DNA from: an uncultured Planctomycetaceae bacterium
Lineage (GTDB): Bacteria > Planctomycetota > Planctomycetia > Planctomycetales > Planctomycetaceae
Direction: 5' to 3'
Length of the DNA: 64,000 nt
Assembly: GCA_903858815.1 (NCBI GenBank)
Contig: CAIOKE010000363.1
Coordinates: 1 to 64,000, forward strand
Below are positions 39,507 through 49,618 of the stretch, in pieces. A model generated the notes under the pieces. It was not told where the DNA came from. It made no database searches and was given only the letters and a program-made list of their open reading frames with translations. A program made the position numbers and the translations under genes. Position 1 is the first letter of the stretch. Each line of letters starts with the position of its first letter.

Positions 39507-40775
39507 GTGATGTCACCGTCTGAATCAGAAGATTCCGCGATCGTTCCGTTTTCAAGTCGCCTGCAGGCGCGACTTGAAGCGCTGTCTCTGCAGGGACAAC
39601 GCCGCGAAAAATCCGTGTTGCAGCGAACATCCGCGGTCCACTGTCAGGATGGGACGCAGGAACTGATCAGTTTCGCCACCAACGACTACCTTGGTCTTTC
39701 CTGTGACCAGCAGGTTCGGCAGGCGTTTGCCGAGGCAGCCGGCTGGCAGGCCGGCGCTGGTGCCAGCCCACTGGTCGCAGGACGCAGTGCAGTTCACGGG
39801 CAGCTTGAGCGGCACCTGGCCAGGCTGGAAGGCACTGCTGATGCCGTGCTGTTCGCCTCCGGGTACGCCGCTAACGTGGGCACACTGATGGCCCTTGCCG
39901 GACCTCGGGATCTGATCTTCTGTGACCGTGAGAACCATGCCAGTCTGGTCGATGGCTGTCGCGCATCACAGGCCCGCTTCTGTGTCTATGACCGGCAGCA
40001 GCCGGAACGACTCGAACGCAGCTTGTCACGTCGCAGGCAGGATTATGAACAGGTCTTTCTGGTCACGGACACTGTGTTCAGCATGGATGGATCGCTGGCC
40101 GATCTGCCGCTGCTGTCCGGACTTGCTCAGACATGGCATGCAGAACTGGTGGTGGACGAAGCGCATGCAACGGGTGTCTTCGGCGCAGCAGGGCAGGGTG
40201 TGTGTGAACTGCAGGGTGTGAAACAGCACGTGTCAGTGCGACTGGGAACACTCAGCAAGGCCGTGGGATGTCTCGGAGGTTTTGCGGCCGGCAGTCAGCC
40301 AACGTGCGACTGGCTGTGGAATTCCGCCCGCAGTCAGTTCTTTTCGACGGCACTGCCACCAGCGGTCTGTGCTGCGGCGTTACAGGCCCTGCAGATTCTG
40401 ACGTCAGATACGGAACGCCGGCAGCGATTGCAGCAGCGAGCTCGGCTGATGCGGCAGCGCCTGCAGGAGGCTGGTCTGCAGCTGGCCGGGTTCAGTGGAG
40501 CTGCTGCTGATCAGCAGCGTTTGAACCGCGACGACAGTCCGATTGTGGGAGTCCTGCTGGGTTCTGAACAGGCCGCAGTCAATGCCTCAGCAAAGCTGCG
40601 CGACGCCGGCTTTCTGATCCCCGCAATTCGCCCGCCAACAGTACCCGCAGGAACTTCAAGACTGCGGATTTCTGTCTGCAGCCAGCATTCACAGCAGCAG
40701 ATTGAAGACGCCGCGGCCGCTGTCGTGGCAGTGACGCGACAATCATCGGCTGCTCGCACACGGCCTACTGAATGA
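39507..40775 (+). CDS. bioF: 8-amino-7-oxononanoate synthase-like alpha-oxoamine synthase
   Basis: [70 protein letters not shown]. Confidence 0.85.
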   Translation: MMSPSESEDSAIVPFSSRLQARLEALSLQGQRREKSVLQRTSAVHCQDGTQELISFATNDYLGLSCDQQVRQAFAEAAGWQAGAGASPLVAGRSAVHGQLERHLARLEGTADAVLFASGYAANVGTLMALAGPRDLIFCDRENHASLVDGCRASQARFCVYDRQQPERLERSLSRRRQDYEQVFLVTDTVFSMDGSLADLPLLSGLAQTWHAELVVDEAHATGVFGAAGQGVCELQGVKQHVSVRLGTLSKAVGCLGGFAAGSQPTCDWLWNSARSQFFSTALPPAVCAAALQALQILTSDTERRQRLQQRARLMRQRLQEAGLQLAGFSGAAADQQRLNRDDSPIVGVLLGSEQAAVNASAKLRDAGFLIPAIRPPTVPAGTSRLRISVCSQHSQQQIEDAAAAVVAVTRQSSAARTRPTE

Positions 40776-42165
40776 CAAAGCTCTGACCATACTTCGGAAT
40801 CACCGGCAGTTCGTCACTGCAGTCGGTGGCCAGATCGGCCAGTGCCTGAGCCGCCGCCGATTCACCGTGCACGATGTACGTTTCGCCGGTACCACCACGC
40901 TTCTGCAGTTCCCCAAACCACCAGCGGAAATCATCCGCATCCGCGTGCGCAGACAGACCATTCACGACTTCAATGCGCGCTCGAACCGGAATTCGTCTGC
41001 CGAAAATACTGACTTCCGGACGAAGCTCCACCAGTCGACGACCCAGTGTGTGCTCAGCCTGAAAACCAATGATCATGACAGTGTTGCGCTCGTCATCGAG
41101 GGAGTGTTTCAGGTGATGCACCACTCGGCCGTTTTCACACATGCCCCCGGCTGCGATGATCACCAGCGGACCCGAGGTGCGGTTCAGGGCCATACTCTCG
41201 TCCTGCGACCGCACATACGTCAGCCCGGGAAAACTGAAGACATCATCATCCTGCTGCAGGGATCGCTGAACGTCACTGTCCATGTCATCCGTGTGATGTC
41301 GATGGACGTCGGTCAGGCGAGTTGCCAGCGGACTGTCGATGAAGACCGGCACGCGACAGAGTGAATTGCGATTCTGCAGCTCATTCAGCAGGTAAGCCAG
41401 CATCTGAGTTCGTCCCAGACTGAAGGCCGGAATAACCACGCGACCGCCAACCTCCGCCGCCCGACAGATGATCCGCTGAAGTTCGTCACTGACGTTGGCG
41501 GTATCGGGATGCTGACGATTGGCGTATGTGGATTCGCAGATCAGCACGTCACAACGCTCTACCGTCTCAGGATCCATCAGCAACGGCTGCTGACGTCGGC
41601 CCAGATCGCCCGTGAAGACCACTCGCCGGACCTCGCCCGCATCCTGCAGCTCCAGTTCGCTGATGGCAGCCCCCAGCACATGCCCGGCATGCAGAAATCG
41701 CAGCCGGACGCCAGGCGCTATCTGCTGCCACTCATGCATCGCCTGAGGTTCAAACAATTTGGCGGCATGGCGAGCATCGTCTTCCGTGTACAGTGGACCC
41801 GGTATGTGATCACGCTGACGATATCGCTTCCGCTGCTCATAGGCTGCGTCCTCCTCCTGAATGCGAGCACTGTCGCGAAGCATGATGGCGGCAATGTCCG
41901 CGGTCGGTGCTGTGCAGCAGATCGGTCCACGAAAACCGGCTTTCCAGAGTCCTGGCAGATTGCCACAGTGATCAATGTGAGCATGCGACAGAACGACCGC
42001 ATCCAGATTTCGCGGCTGGCAGCGGAAAGTCTCGTTGCGAGGCCGGCAATCCTCCTCCCGACCCTGGAACAACCCGCAGTCAAGCAGGATGCGAGCTTCG
42101 GTGGTTTCCAGCAGATGCTGGCTGCCGGTCACTTCACCGGCAGCTCCAAGGAATGTCAGTTTCAT
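40765..42165 (-). CDS. MBL-fold / beta-CASP RNase-like metallohydrolase
   Basis: Start at MKLTFLGAAGEVTGSQHLL; LSHAHIDHCGNLPGL; GLSAHADADDFRWWFGEL. Confidence 0.93.
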   Translation of the reverse strand: MKLTFLGAAGEVTGSQHLLETTEARILLDCGLFQGREEDCRPRNETFRCQPRNLDAVVLSHAHIDHCGNLPGLWKAGFRGPICCTAPTADIAAIMLRDSARIQEEDAAYEQRKRYRQRDHIPGPLYTEDDARHAAKLFEPQAMHEWQQIAPGVRLRFLHAGHVLGAAISELELQDAGEVRRVVFTGDLGRRQQPLLMDPETVERCDVLICESTYANRQHPDTANVSDELQRIICRAAEVGGRVVIPAFSLGRTQMLAYLLNELQNRNSLCRVPVFIDSPLATRLTDVHRHHTDDMDSDVQRSLQQDDDVFSFPGLTYVRSQDESMALNRTSGPLVIIAAGGMCENGRVVHHLKHSLDDERNTVMIIGFQAEHTLGRRLVELRPEVSIFGRRIPVRARIEVVNGLSAHADADDFRWWFGELQKRGGTGETYIVHGESAAAQALADLATDCSDELPVIPKYGQSFVIQ

Positions 42166-42617
42166 GTTTCCGGTCTCGGTTGCGTGGGTGGCGGCCAACC
42201 CCAGCGATGCAGGATGCTCCATTCGAGCATGTACATGCGATCAGTTTAAGGGGGTTCGGCAGGAGATACATTCAGATTTGGGCGAACATTTTCCGGAGTG
42301 CGTGCGTAAAGCGTGTTTTGATCGCACTTGAAGCCGTTTGCGTGGGTGCCTTTCGGGGTATCTTGCGGTATTTTCGGGCAGTTTTCCGTTCGGTATCTCG
42401 TCGGTATTTTCGCGTGTTCTGCTGGTTTCCCTGCGTCAGTAGCGGGGAAAAGTGGGATTTTTTGGCAAAATTCGGGTGGATTCTGGCGAAGATTTGTTCA
42501 ACGGCTGATGTATTTATGGTTAGTCTGGACGTTTTTGCTGTGCCGGTTTGTTGTGCAGCGGTTCAAAACCGGGGCTAAGACCTGGCAATTGCAGTTGTCG
42601 CCGTGTTTGGAGTTGTC

Positions 42618-44378
42618 ATGAGATTCGCTGGTCTGAAATCAATTGATCTGCTGCACAGCATTGTAACCCGGGACGGTGTTCTCAGTGGTTGTGGGATTGT
42701 GGTTTCGGCGGTGCGGCGTGTTGTTTTGTCAGCGGTCGCGGTGATTCTGGTGGTTGCTCCGGGATCTCTGATTGCGGACGAGCCTGCAGACAAGGCAGCA
42801 AAGCCGTCGGCTTCCAGCAGTGAAGCAGCAGCGGCAGCGGGTGAGGTTTCTCTGGGCGAATTCATTGACCAGCAGATTCGTCAGGGCTGGGCTGACAACG
42901 AGATCGAGGCTTCCCCGCTGGCTGCTGACGAGGAGTGGGTTCGTCGTGTGTATCTGGATCTGGTGGGTCGGATTCCGACGTTGACAGAGGCTCGTGAGTT
43001 CATGAACGACAAGAATCCTCGCAAGCGAGCCATGCTTGTGGATGCTCTGCTTGAGCACGAGGACTACGTGCGGAACTTCACGACAATCTGGACGAACAAT
43101 TCGATCGGCCGGGGTGCTCCGCAGCGTGTCAGTCGCACGGGTATGGAAAAGTTCTACCGCGAGGCGTTTGCGAAGAACCGTCCATGGGATGAAATTGTGG
43201 TGGACATTCTGACGGCATCCGGCCACTACGAAGAGAACGGTGCGGTCAACTACATTCTGGCTCAGATGCAGATGCCGGACGACGCTGTTCAGCTCACTGC
43301 CATGACGACTCGACTGTTTCTTGGACTGCAGGTCCAGTGCACTCAGTGTCACAATCATCCTTTCAACAAGTGGCAGCAGGACCAGTTCTGGGAGTTCAAC
43401 AGCTTCTTCCGGCAGGTCGACAAGCGTGACCATCGCAAGCTGGACCCGAAGACGGGTCGTCAGGTGGACGACTATTCTGAAGTGGTTTGGAAAGAGTTCA
43501 CGGGTCCTGTGTACTACGAGAAGCGCAGTGGCATGATGCAGGTGGCATTCCCGCGTTTCCAGGGCCATGAAGTGGATCCTGGCGTTGGTGTTGATCGACG
43601 AGCTGAACTGGCGAAGCTGATCACGGAACCGGCGGGTGACGAGCCGGCACAGCTGGCCCAGGCGATGGTGAACCGCACATGGAGTCACTTCTTCGGCTAC
43701 GGGTTTACTCGACCTGTCGACGACATGGGTCCGCACAATCCGGCCAGCCACCCGGAATTGCTGAAACGACTGGCTCGCGAGTTTGTGGCAGCCAACTATG
43801 ACGTGAAGCAGTTGGTTCGCTGGATCGTTTCGACCGAAGCTTATCAGCTCAGCAGTCAGTACAGTGAGAAGAATCGGATCGATGATCCGGCGGCAGGTGA
43901 AATGCCGCTGTTCAGCCACATGTATCTGAAATCGATGCAGGCTGAGCAGCTCTATGATTCACTGATTGTCGCCAGCAATGCTCATCAGTCGGGTAACGGC
44001 AGCTGGAGTGCTCAGGAAGAGCAGCGCCGTCGCTGGATGCAGCAGTTTGTGGTGGCTTTTGACAATGACGAAAACGACGAGTCGACGACATTCAATGGCA
44101 CGATTCCTCAGGCGCTGATGATGATGAACAGCGAACTGATCGATAAGGCCTGCAGTGTTGAGCGGGGCAGCTTTCTGTTTGAGCAGATGAGCAGCCCCGG
44201 CGCAGAGACTCAGAAAATCAACGACCTGTATCTCGCCGCTCTCACTCGAAAACCAACTCGAGCTGAGATGACGAAGATGCAGAAGGCGCTGGCGCGTTAC
44301 GGTAACGCAAAGCTGAATGGATATCAGGACATGTTCTGGGCACTTTTGAATTCCAACGAGTTTATTTTTATCCACTGA
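42618..44378 (+). CDS. DUF1549 (PSCyt2) + DUF1553 (PSD1) protein
   Basis: [75 protein letters not shown]. Confidence 0.93.
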   Translation: MRFAGLKSIDLLHSIVTRDGVLSGCGIVVSAVRRVVLSAVAVILVVAPGSLIADEPADKAAKPSASSSEAAAAAGEVSLGEFIDQQIRQGWADNEIEASPLAADEEWVRRVYLDLVGRIPTLTEAREFMNDKNPRKRAMLVDALLEHEDYVRNFTTIWTNNSIGRGAPQRVSRTGMEKFYREAFAKNRPWDEIVVDILTASGHYEENGAVNYILAQMQMPDDAVQLTAMTTRLFLGLQVQCTQCHNHPFNKWQQDQFWEFNSFFRQVDKRDHRKLDPKTGRQVDDYSEVVWKEFTGPVYYEKRSGMMQVAFPRFQGHEVDPGVGVDRRAELAKLITEPAGDEPAQLAQAMVNRTWSHFFGYGFTRPVDDMGPHNPASHPELLKRLAREFVAANYDVKQLVRWIVSTEAYQLSSQYSEKNRIDDPAAGEMPLFSHMYLKSMQAEQLYDSLIVASNAHQSGNGSWSAQEEQRRRWMQQFVVAFDNDENDESTTFNGTIPQALMMMNSELIDKACSVERGSFLFEQMSSPGAETQKINDLYLAALTRKPTRAEMTKMQKALARYGNAKLNGYQDMFWALLNSNEFIFIH

Positions 44379-44416
44379 AACAGTTTTTTAACCTTCCGGG
44401 ATCAGCAAGAGGTGTA

Positions 44417-45721
44417 TTGATGTCACTTTGGAACAACTACGGAATGAATCGTCGCCATTTCATGCAGCACATGGCGACAGCCGCAGCAACGATCCCGGCG
44501 ATGAATTTCCTGTCGCATGTGCAGGCGAATGCTGACGTGCTGAAAAGCAGTCAGAAGTCCTGTATTCTGATGTGGATGGGTGGTGGTCCGCCGACAATCG
44601 ATATCTGGGACCTGAAGCCGGGTTCGAAGAACGGTGGCGAGTTCAAGCCGATTGATACGGCGGCGTCCGGAGTACAGATTTCCGAGCACATGCCGGAAAC
44701 AGCGAAGGTCTTCGGGGATCTGTCGCTGGTTCGCTCCATGAGCACTCGGGAAGCCGACCATGGTCGTGGTCGCTACTACATGCAGACTTCCTACGTGCCC
44801 AACCCAACGGTCGTACACCCGACCTTCGGTTCGGTTGTCAGCTATGAAATTGGCCGCAACCGCAAGGCTCTTGAGATCCCCGCCTTCGTCTCTGTGGATG
44901 GCGGTGCTGGTCAGGCTGGCTTCCTTGGCATGACACATGCTCCGTTTGTTGTGGACAACACGGGACGTATTCGGAATGAGCCTTCAGAAGAAAGCCGTCA
45001 GCGACTGGGTGCTCGCCTGACGATGCTGGACGAAATTGAAGCCGGTTTCATGAACTCCCGTCGTGGCGAGCTGCCCAAGGCTCATCAGGACGTCTACAAG
45101 AATGCTGTCAACCTGATGACATCTCGTCAGATGGTGGCATTCGACGTAGCGAAGTCAGATCCGACGCTGGGTCTGGAAGCTGAATCCGATGCAACTCGGG
45201 ATGCCTATGGTCGCAACGGGTTCGGTCAGGGCCTGTTAATGGCTCGCCGTCTGGTGCAGGTTGGCGTGCCGTTTGTGGAAGTGAACATGGGTGGCTGGGA
45301 CCTGCATGCCGGCGTGTTTGATACTCTGAAAAACCAGCGTCTGCCGCAGCTTGACAAAGGGATTTCAGCGATCACAGCCGACCTGAAGGCTCGTGGTATG
45401 CTGGACAATACCGTTCTGGTGTGGATGGGTGAATTCGGACGTACTCCACGCATCAACCAGGACGTCGGTCGCGATCACTGGGCGGCATCATGGAGCGTGA
45501 TGCTGGGTGGTGGCGGTCTGAAGAACGGCCAGGCGGTTGGTGCGACTGACAAAGACGGTCTGCAGATCGCTGACGGCAGCAAGGCATACCTGCCTGGCGA
45601 CATCTGGGCCACGGTTGCTCATGCCATGGGCATTCCGATCAACACGGTGCACACATCGAAGCGTGGCCGTCCGATGAAGCTGGCCAACGGTGGTACTCCG
45701 ATCCAGGAACTGATTGGCTGA
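44417..45721 (+). CDS. DUF1501 protein with Tat-like leader
   Basis: [76 protein letters not shown]. Confidence 0.93.
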   Translation: MMSLWNNYGMNRRHFMQHMATAAATIPAMNFLSHVQANADVLKSSQKSCILMWMGGGPPTIDIWDLKPGSKNGGEFKPIDTAASGVQISEHMPETAKVFGDLSLVRSMSTREADHGRGRYYMQTSYVPNPTVVHPTFGSVVSYEIGRNRKALEIPAFVSVDGGAGQAGFLGMTHAPFVVDNTGRIRNEPSEESRQRLGARLTMLDEIEAGFMNSRRGELPKAHQDVYKNAVNLMTSRQMVAFDVAKSDPTLGLEAESDATRDAYGRNGFGQGLLMARRLVQVGVPFVEVNMGGWDLHAGVFDTLKNQRLPQLDKGISAITADLKARGMLDNTVLVWMGEFGRTPRINQDVGRDHWAASWSVMLGGGGLKNGQAVGATDKDGLQIADGSKAYLPGDIWATVAHAMGIPINTVHTSKRGRPMKLANGGTPIQELIG

Positions 45722-45778
45722 GCCAACGGTGCCGGGGTTGCCTGAGGAGACCTGGGCACTCTTTGGAAGAATTCGGGC

Positions 45779-45806
45779 ATGCCCGGTCCCTTGCGGGGCC
45801 GGGCAT
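45779..45806 (+). terminator. Terminator-like hairpin between DUF1501 and ECF sigma genes
   Basis: ATGCCCGGTCCC TTGC GGGGCCGGGCAT, 12-bp stem with one G-U, followed by TTTGT. Confidence 0.6.
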
Positions 45807-45830
45807 TTGTCTGGAATCAGCGAGCGGTGA

Positions 45831-46397
45831 ATGAGTGACGCAGCAGCCGAAAATGAGGCGTCGTCTGGGTCGGTTTCAGGCGGACCGAATGAAGAATTCG
45901 TCCGTTTGTTTACCACGGTCCAGCGGTCGCTGTATGTCAGCATTCTGCCTATGGTGCACACACCGGCGGACGCCGAAGAAGTGCTGCAGGAGACGAACGT
46001 GGTGATTCTGAGCAAGTGGGCTCAGTTTCGTCCGGGCACCAATTTTCTGGCGTGGGCCCGCGCGATTGCTCGTCTTGAAGTCCTGCGTTTTCGTCGTCGC
46101 AGTTTTCATCGGGTGCAGTTGCTGGATGATGATGTGATTCATTTGATCGCTGAGAGGCTGGAAGCGGAACAGGTCAACCTCGAAGAACACCGAGAGGCGT
46201 TGGTGCACTGCGTGGGAAAACTTCGTCAGCAGGACCAGGATCTGATACGTCGGCGATACTCGCCCGGAGCCAACGGCGATCGTGTGGCGGGGGATCTTGG
46301 TCGTCCAGCCAATTCAGTCTATCAGTCACTCGGGCGTATACGTCGGATGTTGGTGGAGTGTGTACGTCGGCGGTTGGCGGAAGGGGGTGCCACATGA
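45831..46397 (+). CDS. ECF-type RNA polymerase sigma factor
   Basis: NEEFVRLFTTVQRSLYVSILPMVHTPADAEEVLQETNVVILSKWAQFRPGTNFLAWARAIARLEVLRFRRR. Confidence 0.92.
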   Translation: MSDAAAENEASSGSVSGGPNEEFVRLFTTVQRSLYVSILPMVHTPADAEEVLQETNVVILSKWAQFRPGTNFLAWARAIARLEVLRFRRRSFHRVQLLDDDVIHLIAERLEAEQVNLEEHREALVHCVGKLRQQDQDLIRRRYSPGANGDRVAGDLGRPANSVYQSLGRIRRMLVECVRRRLAEGGAT

Positions 46398-48559
46398 CAG
46401 CGTCGGGAATGCAGTCAGACGCAGTTGCGCCTGAATCCGAAGAGCTGCTGCGGCTTGTGAATCTCTGGTGCGAAGGCGAACTGGGTCAGGAGCAGTTTGA
46501 GCGGATGCAGCATCTGCTGCGGTCTGACGCGTCACTGCTGTCCCTGTTCGTCCGATTTATGCACGTCCATGCCGGTCTCGTCTGGGATGCCGGCCGAATC
46601 CTTGTGGACCCTGACGAGAAGGTTGGTCTGGCAACTGCGGCTGTGGCCTGCGTGTCTGATCCGGACCTGTTATTTGTGGCACCTGAGACTGTTGGTCGGC
46701 AGCACCGGCGGTCGTGGGTACTGGCAGCGGGTATGGCCTGCTCGCTCGTACTGGCCGGCGTGGTGGGCTGGCTGGCTGGTCGGCAGCCGGAGTCAGTACC
46801 TGTCGTAGCCCAGGTGGCAGCTGAGCAGTCAGCCGGTGCGGCTTTGCCGACGCAGCAAGTAGCGTCCAGCGGTGCGGTCGTGGGGAACAGTGCGGTCAGC
46901 GGGGAACTGGTTCGCAGTGAGCGTGCCCCGTTGCAATTGAACGGATTGGCTCCTGCGAAGTCGCCGGCAGTAGCCGTCGAGCCGACGTCCGTTGCCGATG
47001 TCGCTGTGCAGCAGCGATCGGTTTTGGATGCCACCGTGATTGCTCAGATTGACCAACTGCTGGAACGCAGTTGGTCTGAAAATGGAATTGAGCCTGCTGC
47101 CGCTGCCAGTGACTACGAGTGGGTCCGGCGGACTCATCTGACTCTGACCGGCAGAATCTCAACGGAGCAGGAGACAGCTCAGTTTGTGCAGTCCGCAGAT
47201 GCTCTGAAGCGACAGAAACTGGTCAGCAGCCTGGCGGCGGATCCGGCCACAGCCGAGAATCTGGCTGAGACATGGACGCATCTGCTGATCGGTCGCAGTA
47301 ATGCGCGAAAGGTGGATCAGGATTCCTTATGGAGTTTTCTGCGTGAGCAGTTCGGTGACAATCGACCGTGGATGGAGACGGTAGGTCGTCTGATTTCGGC
47401 TGAGGGGCGCAGTGATCGTCAGGGTGAAACCAACTTTCTGCTTGCCCATCTCAATGACCAGGCAACTCCGGCAACCGCCGTAACGGCGCGGTTGTTTCTG
47501 GGGCGACAGGTCCATTGTACTCAGTGTCACGATCATCCATTTGTGCGTGAGCGTCGGCAGGACGAGTTCTGGGCGCTGAATGCCTTTTTCAAGCAGGCCG
47601 TGCGAGAGCCGATTGGGAAATCGGATGCAATGTCTGCGACGGTCTGGTCACTGCATGACGCTGGTGGCGAAAGCATGGCGTTTTATGAAAACCTGCGCGG
47701 GCAGCAGAAGGCAGTCCTTCCGGAATTTGACGGGCAGGTAGTTGATGCAACAGGTTCCCGACGGGCCGCGCTGGCAAAACTGCTGGCAGAAGATCAGCAA
47801 CTGCAGGTATCCCGCGCGATGGTCAATCGCGTGTGGGCCATGTTTTTCGGGTATGGCTTTACCAGTCCGATTGACGACATCGGCCCGCACAATCCGGCCA
47901 GTCATCCTGAGCTGTTTGATTACCTGACGAAGGCCTTTGCTGACTCCGGTTATGATCTCCGGCGGCTGATGACCTGGATCGCGATGTCGCGAGCATTCAG
48001 CCTGTCCAGTGAGCAGTCTGAGAAGCTTGCGACAGCAGATGATCCCCAGGAAGGTGGCATGCCCTTATTCGCTCGCATCTACCCGCGTCCGATGGGGCCT
48101 GAGCAGGTTTATGATTCGCTGCGGACCGCTCTGACGTCACTGACTGGTGACGGGCGTAAGGCGACTCAGAGTGGCAGCATTCGACATCGTCGTGCGTGGG
48201 TCGAGCAGTTTGTGCGTGCGTGGGGTACGGATGACAATGAGGAGTCTCTGGTCTTCGGCAGCGATATTTCCCAGGCTCTGTTGATGATGAACGATCGGGA
48301 TCTGGAACAGGCAATTCCTCGTGTGGCTGAGACATTAGTCACCGCAGGGGCTGGTGAAGGAGCGGTGGCCTCAGCTTCACTTCGGCATCTCGCTCTGGGA
48401 ACTCTGAACCGCGAGCCGACGGAACAGGAAGAGCGAGTGTTTCGCAACCGTTACCGCTCATTGGTCCGCAGTATGCCACCGCAGGAGGCGATGAAGACGG
48501 CGGCAGAAGACATGTTGTGGGCTTATCTGAACAGCAGCGAGTTTGTGTCGGTGCACTGA
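46394..48559 (+). CDS. Anti-sigma-like N-terminus + TM + DUF1549 (PSCyt2) / DUF1553 (PSD1) fusion
   Basis: ATGA overlap with sigma gene; EELLRLVNLWCEGELGQEQFERMQHLLRSDASLLSLFVRFMHVHAGLVW; TM SWVLAAGMACSLVLAGVVGWLAG; VHCTQCHDHPF. Confidence 0.85.
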   Translation: MTASGMQSDAVAPESEELLRLVNLWCEGELGQEQFERMQHLLRSDASLLSLFVRFMHVHAGLVWDAGRILVDPDEKVGLATAAVACVSDPDLLFVAPETVGRQHRRSWVLAAGMACSLVLAGVVGWLAGRQPESVPVVAQVAAEQSAGAALPTQQVASSGAVVGNSAVSGELVRSERAPLQLNGLAPAKSPAVAVEPTSVADVAVQQRSVLDATVIAQIDQLLERSWSENGIEPAAAASDYEWVRRTHLTLTGRISTEQETAQFVQSADALKRQKLVSSLAADPATAENLAETWTHLLIGRSNARKVDQDSLWSFLREQFGDNRPWMETVGRLISAEGRSDRQGETNFLLAHLNDQATPATAVTARLFLGRQVHCTQCHDHPFVRERRQDEFWALNAFFKQAVREPIGKSDAMSATVWSLHDAGGESMAFYENLRGQQKAVLPEFDGQVVDATGSRRAALAKLLAEDQQLQVSRAMVNRVWAMFFGYGFTSPIDDIGPHNPASHPELFDYLTKAFADSGYDLRRLMTWIAMSRAFSLSSEQSEKLATADDPQEGGMPLFARIYPRPMGPEQVYDSLRTALTSLTGDGRKATQSGSIRHRRAWVEQFVRAWGTDDNEESLVFGSDISQALLMMNDRDLEQAIPRVAETLVTAGAGEGAVASASLRHLALGTLNREPTEQEERVFRNRYRSLVRSMPPQEAMKTAAEDMLWAYLNSSEFVSVH

Positions 48560-48563
48560 GTCT

Positions 48564-49586
48564 TCAGGAAATTGGCGCGGGCTGCCGATCCAGAGCAAAT
48601 CGAGCGTGTTCGAGGAAGCAGCGAGTTGCTTCGAGGGCCGTCTGATCAGACATCAGAAAGCTGTGCAGCCTTGGGATTCGCAGAAAGTCGGCAGCGCCTT
48701 TCAGACGCGTACTGGCAACCGTGACTGTACCGTCATCATCGCCCGGCAACAACTGGTTAAAACCTTCGTCGTCGCCGCGACCACCAGCGATGACTCCGAA
48801 CGGAAATGCCGGCACTGGAAGGCTGGCCACTGTACTGTCTGCGCCACCGGCTAACTCCTGTCCGGCCGGTCCCCAGATGGCCCGAAACAGGAAGAACTTC
48901 TTCAGCATGCCAGCCAGTTCAGCACCGTAATTCGGCGTGCCCATCATGATCAGGCGATGGAAGCGTGGGTCTGGCTGGTCCTGCAGCATACGCCGCACTA
49001 CCAGGCCTCCCATGCTGTGCACCACGAAGCTGATTCGGTCGGCAGCTTTGAGCGATTGAACGACCTGTCGCAGATAGTCGGCACAGTCTGCCAGTGAGAC
49101 ACGAGTGCTGGGGTAGTCAAACGGGACGCAGAAAACAGGCTGATCTGCGAGGGCTTTTGCCACGGCGCCCAGTGATTTCGACGAACGCCCGATGCCATGA
49201 ATCAGAATGACAGCATGCCCGCTGTCCTGAGGCAGCTGTCGCATACGACAGATAGTATCGAGCATCCTTTGGCAGTCGGCTTCGGTTCCCGAGGCGAATC
49301 GGCGATCTGTGGCATCAAGCAGGCGAAAATGACCGGTAAAAACATTTCGCTGAATACGAAAGCCACTACGGAATGTGACGTCTCCCCAGAACTGACGTCC
49401 TCCAAGAGTCGGCAGACCCGGCTGAGGTATCTGTTCTGCAGAGTCTTCCGGGGTGGGCATATCAGGGGAATCAGCAGGGTTTGAGGAACTCATTTCGTCC
49501 GCTGACAGGATGCCTGATGACGGACCACAGCAAGTCGCGACCACTGAGGCCATTCCGGCTAACAGTGTTCGACGCTGGATCTTCAT
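48564..49586 (-). CDS. Alpha/beta hydrolase (lipase-like)
   Basis: AVILIHGIGRSS; VVHSMGGLVVRRML nucleophile elbow; signal/Tat-like N-terminus. Confidence 0.85.
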   Translation of the reverse strand: MKIQRRTLLAGMASVVATCCGPSSGILSADEMSSSNPADSPDMPTPEDSAEQIPQPGLPTLGGRQFWGDVTFRSGFRIQRNVFTGHFRLLDATDRRFASGTEADCQRMLDTICRMRQLPQDSGHAVILIHGIGRSSKSLGAVAKALADQPVFCVPFDYPSTRVSLADCADYLRQVVQSLKAADRISFVVHSMGGLVVRRMLQDQPDPRFHRLIMMGTPNYGAELAGMLKKFFLFRAIWGPAGQELAGGADSTVASLPVPAFPFGVIAGGRGDDEGFNQLLPGDDDGTVTVASTRLKGAADFLRIPRLHSFLMSDQTALEATRCFLEHARFALDRQPAPIS

Positions 49587-49618
49587 CAGAAATGTCCATA
49601 CAGCAGAATGGAATTATG

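Noticed and set aside
42729-43919. 396-aa antisense ORF over the PSCyt2 gene
   Set aside because: Shadow ORF of a GC-rich gene with clear DUF1549/DUF1553 motifs on the + strand; antisense translation is His/Arg-rich with no recognisable motif
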